From Bacillota bacterium (lineage in GTDB: Bacteria; Bacillota; Clostridia; Lachnospirales; Lachnospiraceae), in NCBI GenBank assembly GCA_023387635.1, contig JAEWHU010000301.1, positions 1 through 11,446 on the forward strand: a DNA stretch of 11,446 nucleotides, given 5' to 3'. Shown piece after piece: positions 7,501 to 11,446 of the stretch. Each line of letters begins with the position of its first letter. Position 1 is the first letter of the stretch. A program made the position numbers and the translations under genes. The notes beneath the pieces were generated by a model that worked only from the letters and a program-made list of their open reading frames with translations, ran no database searches and was not told the DNA's origin.

Positions 7501-7814
7501 GAAATACGGATAAGACCAAAGACTTATTATATACAGTACTTGAAGGTAAAACGCTTTCTATAAGTGACAGAGAAATTGTAGCTTACAATGTATTTAGCGG
7601 TAAAAAAATAGCCGAACTGCTGGCAAGTGAAAGAAGAGAGAGCGAAGGTATTGAAAAGGCTAATAATAAAATTAAGAGTTACATTGGAATTAGTGATAGT
7701 GTGTTGATTGATAATATTCGACAGCTAATAATGCAGGTTATTTTTAGATTAAACAGCAACGGTGAATTAAGTCAAAGATATAGGGCTTTCGAGGAAACAA
7801 GGAGGTTAAGATAA
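4545..7814 (+). CDS. HerA/FtsK-type ATPase with long unassigned N-terminal half
   Basis: A 1089-residue protein. The C-terminal half is a HerA/VirB4/FtsK-family ATPase (DUF87-like): Walker A G-S-T-G-T-G-K-S (594-601), E-P-A-K-G-E-Y-K from 622, Walker B with catalytic glutamates in V-L-E-E-A-H (E820, E821), a sensor-like A-D-Q (865-867), then L-P-N-E-S-D and an arginine-rich end. This family forms hexameric motors that move DNA or protein. The first 590 residues are not a known HAS barrel that I can see. They include two Gly/Ser-rich segments with alternating residues (about 299-318 and 374-394, both with S-A-N-[LF]-G-V) either side of a charged linker. The ATG at 4545 has GGAGG (4532-4536) eight bases upstream; an in-frame TTG at 4530 overlaps that site and an ATG at 4541 is out of frame. 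Its stop overlaps the effector gene start by one base. It could pump the effector or act on DNA; sequence does not decide. Confidence 0.87.
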   Translation: MGILTNTKQFLAKKTTEVAIKAADGIAATSALSPKQLELVEDKRRAYLVEKPDMDSDDIQELIKKNLGAVGIEVYQAYLEQLKTIYKPMDTAIENFDALNRIRYFDITKWVTDVEEKNLDKLVNVYQVLSEDNCNIALIYHRTKDKCEVTLGVVNTDMEQPDPAKVITYNDRLASAIQGNFPGVEIKENRGKKDKFGLGIPHNLQSAFKGKDGDDVKSVAIVSNLASEKSEDFISQSMEKLLDGIVPKNESEDYTVVLLAKPINNQLEKKNRLFELYSALIPYASWQTNYTYTTSDAINSSANLGVNLGVSAGVQSSIATAKGTNHARLHEEDEKDGNWEKLKKGIKGQIKQGLGIYSPIQDTNTTTNTNGYQASANFGVSFSRSSSVTAQIGINEGITQTYANYGVQHTLEIIESQLKRLEESSALGMWEFASYVIAKSPVIANNVAHMYLALTQGEESFMTKAAVNLWDGEEEKDDAQIILANVQKLQHPVFGLKDTLGDEWLLYPTLVTPSANLSGKELAKSLNFPRKSVSGLPVLESVTFGREVQKFTLDDSNESTREISVGNVYHMRHQEENKVNLDIDSIASHVFVTGSTGTGKSNAIYQLLAKLQEQEVKFLVVEPAKGEYKKVFGGKCNVYGTNLSKSELLRTNPFSFPSEIHVLEHIDRLIEIFNACWPMYAAMPAILKDAVEKSYEKVGWNLRSSICEPLRFPTFADLIEMLPEVLNSSLYSADTKSDYSGALITRVQSLTNGINGQIFCSSKELTNEELFKNNVIVDLSRVGSSETKSLLMGIIVMKLQEYRLHLDKMNEKLLHVTVLEEAHNLLRKTSIGQSQEGANLQGKSVEMITNSIAEMRTYGEGFIIADQAPALLDEAVIRNTNTKIVLRLPNESDRQLVGTSMALNENQIIELAKLPKGVAAVYQNDWVEAVLCQFEKYEDIAPFDYTKKEDDNVIEHYLKKVFGTDDNYEIKAEDAETIREWIRSLRNTDKTKDLLYTVLEGKTLSISDREIVAYNVFSGKKIAELLASERRESEGIEKANNKIKSYIGISDSVLIDNIRQLIMQVIFRLNSNGELSQRYRAFEETRRLR

Positions 7815-8557
7815 TGGTCATAGAAGGATTCGCTGCTGCGGCAAAAGAGGTGGCAAAAGAAATAGCAAAAGAAGTAGCTGAAAAATCTTTAGAAACAGCA
7901 AAAGATGCTTTGGAAAAAAAAGTGCAAGACCTACCGGATGAGATTGGTGAATTGCCAGAATTAGAATCCTTGCCAGATGGTGAATTGTTAGAAGTAGAAT
8001 TGTTACCAGAAATAATTGGCGAATTATCAGAAGGTGAATTGTTTCCAGATGAAATTGGGGAAGAATTAGAACACGAGAATATTCAAGAGGATAATGATTC
8101 AAATAAAGAGAGTACACAGGAAAATGAAGCAGAAAATAATAACAATGACTTGAAAAATGAAGCAGACAAGCCTAATGTTGAAGGTGAAAATGAGGTTCAT
8201 GAATCAGAGAAAAAAGGTGGCAGTTATGGTGAAGTCTTTAAAGAAGGTGAAGGCAATAAATATGAAGTACATCATATGCCAGCGGATAGTGCGTCAAACC
8301 TTGAACGTAATGATGGTCCTGCTATAAAAATGGAGAAAGAAGACCACAGACAGACCGCAAGTTGCGGTAGCTCGAAAGAGGCCAGAGAATATAGAGCAGC
8401 TCAGAAGGAATTAATCGACCAAGGAAAATTTAGAGAAGCGTTGCAAATGGATATCGATGATATTCATGAAAAGTTTGGTGACAAATATGATGATGCAATA
8501 GCGGATATGCTTGATTATGTTGATAAATTAGAATCGGAGGGAAAGATTAATGGATAA
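7814..8557 (+). CDS. Effector with acidic linker and HNH/endonuclease-VII-like toxin domain
   Basis: A 247-residue protein in three parts. Residues 6-36 are an alanine/lysine/glutamate-rich amphipathic helix. Residues 40-132 are strongly acidic and low in complexity, with repeated G-E-L / L-P-[ED]-x units to about 85 and then Glu/Asn-rich sequence. Residues 138-247 resemble C-terminal toxin domains of polymorphic toxins in the HNH/endonuclease VII group: E-V-H-H-M-P-A-D (151-158), G-P-A-I-K-M, then D-H (177-178) with R-Q-T-A-S, followed by a helical tail. The histidines are the likely metal-binding and catalytic residues, so the expected role is cutting nucleic acid. There is no Sec signal or membrane span. 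GGAGG (7801-7805) is eight bases before the ATG, which overlaps the ATPase stop. The immunity gene overlaps its end by eight bases. Function is inferred from the motif pattern, not from a search. Confidence 0.75.
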   Translation: MVIEGFAAAAKEVAKEIAKEVAEKSLETAKDALEKKVQDLPDEIGELPELESLPDGELLEVELLPEIIGELSEGELFPDEIGEELEHENIQEDNDSNKESTQENEAENNNNDLKNEADKPNVEGENEVHESEKKGGSYGEVFKEGEGNKYEVHHMPADSASNLERNDGPAIKMEKEDHRQTASCGSSKEAREYRAAQKELIDQGKFREALQMDIDDIHEKFGDKYDDAIADMLDYVDKLESEGKING

Positions 8558-8942
8558 ATGGAACGTTTGGCCATTAAAGGATGTTAATGGTATTAAATTT
8601 GGAATGAAAAGAGAAGAAGTTAGAAAGGTTCTAGGAGGTGAAGTAAGTGAATTCAAAAAATCAAAATTTAGCAAAACAACTACAGATAATTTTGGTATTT
8701 GCCATGTTTTCTATAATATGAATGATGAATGTGAAGCTGTAGAAATATTTGAAGGCGTGACCGTTGATGTTAACGGAAAAACTATATTCCCTACAGACAT
8801 TGAATCCATTAAAAAGGTGTTTGGCGATATTGAAGAAGAATATGGCAGCTTTATTAGCAAGAGCAATTCCATCGGTATCTATGCACCAAGTGGAAAAATG
8901 GAGAGTATACTTTTTGGTAACAAAGGTTATTACGAAGACTAA
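8550..8942 (+). CDS. Probable immunity protein to the HNH toxin
   Basis: A 130-residue cytosolic protein with no signal peptide or membrane span. Residues 13-29 (V-N-G-I-K-F-G-M-K-R-E-E-V-R-K-V-L-G) resemble the G-M-x-x-x-E-V-x-x-x-L-G helix motif seen in BamE/BLIP-fold proteins, and D-I-E-S-I-K-K-V-F-G near the middle looks like a second, weaker version. The ending S-I-G-I-Y-A-P-S-G-K and G-Y-Y-E-D is well ordered and typical of a folded domain. The ATG is eight bases inside the end of the toxin gene with GGAGG (8536-8540) nine bases upstream. Position directly after and overlapping a toxin domain is the standard place for a cognate immunity gene. I recall similar proteins beside this toxin type but cannot name the family. 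An antitoxin role is inferred from context. Confidence 0.68.
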   Translation: MDKWNVWPLKDVNGIKFGMKREEVRKVLGGEVSEFKKSKFSKTTTDNFGICHVFYNMNDECEAVEIFEGVTVDVNGKTIFPTDIESIKKVFGDIEEEYGSFISKSNSIGIYAPSGKMESILFGNKGYYED

Positions 8943-8967
8943 TTTATACTAGAAGCTACTTTAACAA

Positions 8968-8989
8968 TGGGGCGGTTAATTCTGCCCTA
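8968..8989 (+). terminator. Weak hairpin after the operon
   Basis: GGGCGG (8970-8975) pairs with CTGCCC (8982-8987) with one G-U around a TTAATT loop; a further G-U and T-A extend it to eight pairs. The following TGTGTTTATG is a poor T tract. It lies 26 bases after the immunity gene stop and may be a partial terminator or an mRNA end-stabilising stem in front of the better terminator at 9038. Confidence 0.4.
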
Positions 8990-9037
8990 TGTGTTTATGT
9001 AGAAGGATTAGACAATGGAAAAATTCTATTATTTCCT

Positions 9038-9068
9038 AAGCATCTATCACCAGGTAGGTGCTTTTATT
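9038..9068 (+). terminator. Intrinsic terminator of the GTPase/HerA/toxin operon
   Basis: AAGCATCTA (9038-9046) pairs with TAGGTGCTT (9055-9063), nine pairs with one G-U, around the loop TCACCAGG, followed by TTATTAT. It marks the likely end of the seven-gene transcript and separates it from the carbonic anhydrase promoter. No credible gene is seen in 8943-9237. Confidence 0.65.
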
Positions 9069-9132
9069 ATGCCTAATGGATACTTTTGAACCATTTATAA
9101 CAGAAATTAATAAAGTACTTTATAAAAAAACA

Positions 9133-9161
9133 TTGCCAAAATTAAACTCAATGAGTAAAAT
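9133..9161 (+). promoter_or_regulatory. Sigma-A-type promoter of the carbonic anhydrase gene
   Basis: TTGCCA (9133-9138, five of six to consensus), a spacer of exactly 17 bases, and TAAAAT (9156-9161, five of six). Transcription would start near 9168, leaving about 70 bases of leader before the ATG at 9238. This makes the carbonic anhydrase gene a separate unit from the upstream operon. Confidence 0.65.
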
Positions 9162-9237
9162 AATCAAGGAGATATATTAAACTTTTTACAAATGAAAAAA
9201 GTATAAGTAAGCTTTGACCACAGGAAAAGGAGAAATC

Positions 9238-9780
9238 ATGATTGATGAAATATTAAAGTTCAATAAATCATTTGTTGAAAATAATGGATATAATGAGTAT
9301 TTAACTAATAAATATCCAGATAAGAAAATCGCAATTGTTTCTTGCATGGATACTAGATTAATCGAAATGTTACCAGCGGCACTTGGAATTAAAAATGGTG
9401 ATGCAAAAATAATAAAAAACGCAGGTGGTATCATTTCTCATCCATTTGGAAGTGCAATGAGAAGTTTGCTAATTGGAATTTATGAATTGGACGTTCAAGA
9501 AATCCTTGTTATTGGACATACCGATTGCGGTGCTAGTTGTACAGATAGTAGGAAAATCATAGAAAAAATGAAAGAACGTGGTATAACCGAGCAAAATATT
9601 GATATGGTAAAATATTGTGGCATTGACTTTGACTCTTGGTTGGGTGGTTTTGTGGATTTGGATATGTCCATTAAAAAATCAGTAGAGCTAATTCGGAAAC
9701 ATCCGTTAGTGCCAGAGGGTATTATGGTTCATGGGTTAATCATAGACTCAGTAACGGGAGAACTTAAAATGGTTAAATAA
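9238..9780 (+). CDS. Beta-class carbonic anhydrase
   Basis: A 180-residue cytosolic zinc enzyme that interconverts carbon dioxide and bicarbonate, supplying bicarbonate for carboxylation and helping pH balance. The beta-class motifs are all present: C-M-D-T-R (36-40) with zinc ligand C36 and the D38-R40 pair, and G-H-T-D-C-G (93-98) with zinc ligands H94 and C97. K-N-A-G-G (60-64) and the S-A-M-R-S-L helix also fit. The length suits the short bacterial form. The ATG at 9238 is chosen because AGGAG (9228-9232) is five bases upstream; an in-frame TTG at 9214 lies upstream of that site. The gene has its own promoter and ends at a strong two-way terminator. Nothing links it to the conflict module apart from adjacency, so it probably marks ordinary chromosome at the module's right side. 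Confidence 0.92.
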   Translation: MIDEILKFNKSFVENNGYNEYLTNKYPDKKIAIVSCMDTRLIEMLPAALGIKNGDAKIIKNAGGIISHPFGSAMRSLLIGIYELDVQEILVIGHTDCGASCTDSRKIIEKMKERGITEQNIDMVKYCGIDFDSWLGGFVDLDMSIKKSVELIRKHPLVPEGIMVHGLIIDSVTGELKMVK

Positions 9781-9812
9781 ATGATAAAATTTATAAATCC
9801 TCCATAAAGAGC

Positions 9813-9876
9813 AAAAAAGCACATGAAATTATCGCCTTACATTACCTGTTTAGGCGATAATTTTATGTGCTTTTTT
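9813..9876. terminator. Strong bidirectional terminator between convergent genes
   Basis: The arm 9819-9837 (GCACATG...ATCGCCT) pairs with 9852-9870 over 19 positions with a single G-U, around a 14-base loop. Six A precede the left arm (9813-9818) and six T follow the right arm (9871-9876), so each strand has a T tract. It can end both the carbonic anhydrase transcript and the convergent glycerate kinase transcript. Confidence 0.92.
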
Positions 9877-9895
9877 GAAAGTTGAAAAGAATAGA

Positions 9896-11038
9896 TTAAG
9901 ACCTAATTGCATGAATGAGACGGAAAACTTGTGCTGCACAAGAGAATAAATTCATTCTGGCAGTATCATATTCCATTGCATCCTCCACGGACATAGGAAG
10001 TTGAAGAATGCTAAAATACGCGTCGATTCCTTCTTCATTACATTTGACTGCGTCTTTTGTGGTTCCTCCTGCAAAAGCGATTACCTTCTTACCATGCTTT
10101 TTTGCTAATTTTGCAACACCCACTGGGGCTTTTCCCATTGAGGTTTGAAAATCAAGTTTGCCTTCTCCGGTGATGACATAGTCAGCATCACGGATATCCT
10201 CTTCAAGTTTAATCTCATCTAATATAATACGGATACCGGATTCCAAAGTAGCATTTAAAAATGTCAGAAATGCATAACCCAAACCACCGGCTGCTCCGGT
10301 TCCCGCTACAGCTGCATTATCCTTGCCTAACTTAAGTTTCACAACCTCAGAAAAGCGCAAAAGCCCAGCATCTAAGATTTCCACGATAGAAGGGGTAGCA
10401 CCCTTTTGAGGGCCAAAGACATGAGAGGCTCCATTAACACCGCAAAGAGGATTTGTTACATCGCAGGCAATTTTAAAATTACAATCCTTAAGTTCCTTTA
10501 GAGCACCCTGTGTATTTAATCCGGAAATCTTAGTTAATTCCCTTCCTTCACGTCCAACTGGTATACCGTTAGAATCATTGAATTCATAGCCAAGAGCTTG
10601 TAGCATTCCGATTCCTCCATCGTTGGTAGAACTTCCTCCAATCCCAATGATAAAATTTCTGCATCCTCGCTGTATAGCATCTTTAATCATTTCCCCCACA
10701 CCATAGGTTGTTGTATTAAGTGGATTCAATTGATCTTTTGGTACGAGTTTAATACCAGCTGCTGCTGCCATCTCAAGTATTGCAGTATTATTATCTTCAA
10801 GGATACCATAGGTGCAAGGAATTCTCTGACCGAGTGGACCGGTTACCTCAAGTTTTATTTCTTTACCACACATTCCTGCTAGAAGTGCGTCTACTGTTCC
10901 TTCCCCTCCATCTGCCAAAGGTTTTACAACTACTTGTGCATCATCGTAGACACTAAGAATTCCTTCTTTGATGGAATTTCCGGCCTCGATGGAGGATAAG
11001 CTTCCTTTAAAGGAATCGATTGCTATTACAACTTTCAT
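9896..11038 (-). CDS. Glycerate kinase (GarK/GlxK family)
   Basis: A 380-residue enzyme, close to the usual family length, that phosphorylates D-glycerate with ATP, giving 2-phosphoglycerate in characterised GarK-type members, and so feeds glycerate into glycolysis. It is cytosolic. Visible family motifs are D-S-F-K-G-S (8-13), A-D-G-G-E-G-T (42-48), E-M-A-A-A-A-G (89-95), G-I-G-G-S-S-T-N-D-G-G (132-142), G-T-G-A-A-G-G-L-G-Y, and T-G-E-G-K-L-D with the following Q-T in the C-terminal third. The start at 11038 gives the conserved M-K-V-V-I-A-I-D N-terminus and has GGGAG (11052-11048) nine bases upstream; an earlier in-frame start at 11092 would precede the predicted promoter's start site. It is a single-gene unit with its own promoter. 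A hand count of one 60-base line in it (10141-10200) gives 26 G+C against 21 in one line of the ATPase gene (6361-6420), a small difference. Confidence 0.95.
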   Translation of the reverse strand: MKVVIAIDSFKGSLSSIEAGNSIKEGILSVYDDAQVVVKPLADGGEGTVDALLAGMCGKEIKLEVTGPLGQRIPCTYGILEDNNTAILEMAAAAGIKLVPKDQLNPLNTTTYGVGEMIKDAIQRGCRNFIIGIGGSSTNDGGIGMLQALGYEFNDSNGIPVGREGRELTKISGLNTQGALKELKDCNFKIACDVTNPLCGVNGASHVFGPQKGATPSIVEILDAGLLRFSEVVKLKLGKDNAAVAGTGAAGGLGYAFLTFLNATLESGIRIILDEIKLEEDIRDADYVITGEGKLDFQTSMGKAPVGVAKLAKKHGKKVIAFAGGTTKDAVKCNEEGIDAYFSILQLPMSVEDAMEYDTARMNLFSCAAQVFRLIHAIRS

Positions 11039-11071
11039 ATTATTTTTCTCCCATTGTATAGTGATAACTAA

Positions 11072-11100
11072 ATCATACCATAGAAAGTACAATGGGAAAA
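11072..11100 (-). promoter_or_regulatory. Promoter of the glycerate kinase gene
   Basis: Read on the minus strand, TATGAT (11077-11072) is preceded by TGG, an extended -10 element (TGnTATGAT). A weak -35 match, TTTTCC, lies 17 bases upstream (11100-11095). Transcription would start near 11065, about 27 bases before the ATG at 11038. Confidence 0.55.
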
Positions 11101-11149
11101 GGTTGATAGATTATTACTTTTTATCATAACTTATCAATATGCTAAATTA

Positions 11150-11192
11150 ACGCCCTTTGGAGAATGATATCTTTACATTTTCCAAGGGGCGT
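11150..11192 (-). terminator. Terminator of the right-edge minus-strand gene
   Basis: The arm 11150-11166 pairs with 11176-11192 over about 17 positions with two G-U or mismatched sites (ACGCCCTTTGG with CCAAGGGGCGT at its base), around a nine-base loop. On the minus strand it is followed by TAATTTAGC, a modest T tract. It sits eight bases after the stop codon of the partial gene at 11201. Confidence 0.7.
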
Positions 11193-11200
11193 TTTAGAAG

Positions 11201-11446
11201 CTAATAAAGTGTAGGTACTGGTACACATGCAACTTCATCAATCATATTAGGATCAAAACCAAAATAAGTCCAACTTCTTCCTGTCCAGCGGTATCCCGAC
11301 ACAGCGCCATACTCTACACTGGTTGGATAAAACCAGAACTCACTACCAAACCTTTGCCATACATACGTGTATTGGTATAAGCAATCAACTATATATGAAT
11401 TTCTTGGTTTTCTAGGAGGAACTCTTGGAGGAGGAGAAGTGGGAGG
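11201..11446 (-). CDS. C-terminal part of a proline-rich protein, cut by the window edge
   Basis: The minus strand is open from the window edge to a TAG at 11203-11201, 81 codons, with no start inside the window. The product begins with a proline-rich stretch (P-P-T-S-P-P-P-R-V-P-P-R-K-P) and then has a compact aromatic domain of about 64 residues: Y-T-Y-V-W-Q-R-F-G, E-F-W-F-Y-P-T, G-Y-R-W-T-G-R-S-W-T-Y-F-G, and an ending with E-V-A-C-V-P. I recall small clostridial proteins with the same pattern (W-x-x-x-G-x-x-F-W-F-x-P-T, then G-Y-R-W) behind proline-rich linkers, of unknown function; they may be surface or spore associated, but nothing here proves it. The terminator at 11150-11192 supports that this is a real gene end. 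Missing from an ORF scan only because its start lies outside. Confidence 0.7.
   Translation of the reverse strand, partial: PPTSPPPRVPPRKPRNSYIVDCLYQYTYVWQRFGSEFWFYPTSVEYGAVSGYRWTGRSWTYFGFDPNMIDEVACVPVPTLY

Noticed and set aside
7818..8117. Minus-strand 99-codon leucine-rich ORF, looks like a membrane peptide
   Set aside because: It is the antisense of the Glu-rich repeat of the effector; GAA codons read backwards give TTC and related codons, which creates false hydrophobicity.
8764..8952. Plus-strand 62-codon ORF in a second frame of the immunity gene
   Set aside because: No ribosome binding site, no domain, and nested in a well-supported gene.
9015..9089. Short plus-strand frame starting ATG-GAA-AAA after the operon
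   Set aside because: About 24 codons, spans the terminator hairpin and has no ribosome binding site.
1..11446. CRISPR arrays, tRNA or rRNA genes, insertion sequences, integrase genes
   Set aside because: No regularly spaced repeats, cloverleaf-like sequence, transposase or recombinase motifs were seen; mobility of the operon is therefore only inferred.

Overview
The window looks like chromosomal DNA of an AT-rich, low-GC Gram-positive bacterium, most likely a clostridial species such as a member of the Lachnospiraceae. The support is strong purine-rich ribosome binding sites, sigma-A-type promoters with 17-base spacers, intrinsic terminators between transcription units, and protein families familiar from Clostridia. 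This placement is inference; no rRNA or other marker gene is present.

Layout. Positions 1-456 are non-coding or nearly so: a terminator from a gene off the left edge (41-92), a near-consensus promoter (157-185), a short structured RNA ending in its own terminator (192-282), a possible 35-codon reading frame (302-409), and a promoter with short repeats (409-439). Positions 463-8942 hold seven tightly packed plus-strand genes with gaps of 1-37 bases or overlaps of 1-8 bases, so almost certainly one operon. In order they are a WYL-domain regulator, a degenerate GTPase with an extra N-terminal domain, a GTPase with a glycine-rich hydrophobic tail, a third GTPase, a 1089-residue HerA/FtsK-type ATPase with a large unassigned N-terminal half, a protein with an acidic linker and a C-terminal HNH/endonuclease-VII-like toxin domain, and a small probable immunity protein. 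Two hairpins follow (8968-9068). Then come a separate beta-carbonic anhydrase gene with its own promoter (9238-9780), a strong two-way terminator (9813-9876), a convergent glycerate kinase gene (9896-11038, minus), a terminator, and the C-terminal end of a proline-rich protein gene entering from the right edge (minus).

How it may work. The 463-8942 operon is the notable part. It combines a ligand-sensing type of regulator, three paralogous GTPase-fold proteins with a shared C-terminal signature, an ATPase of the pumping superfamily, and a nuclease toxin with its overlapping immunity gene. I do not recognise this combination as a named system. The most economical reading is a biological-conflict module in which GTP- and ATP-driven proteins sense or deliver, and the nuclease is the effector. 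Whether it acts inside the cell (phage defence by self-killing or DNA degradation) or exports the effector (competition) cannot be decided from sequence. The flanking carbonic anhydrase and glycerate kinase are ordinary metabolic genes and probably unrelated.
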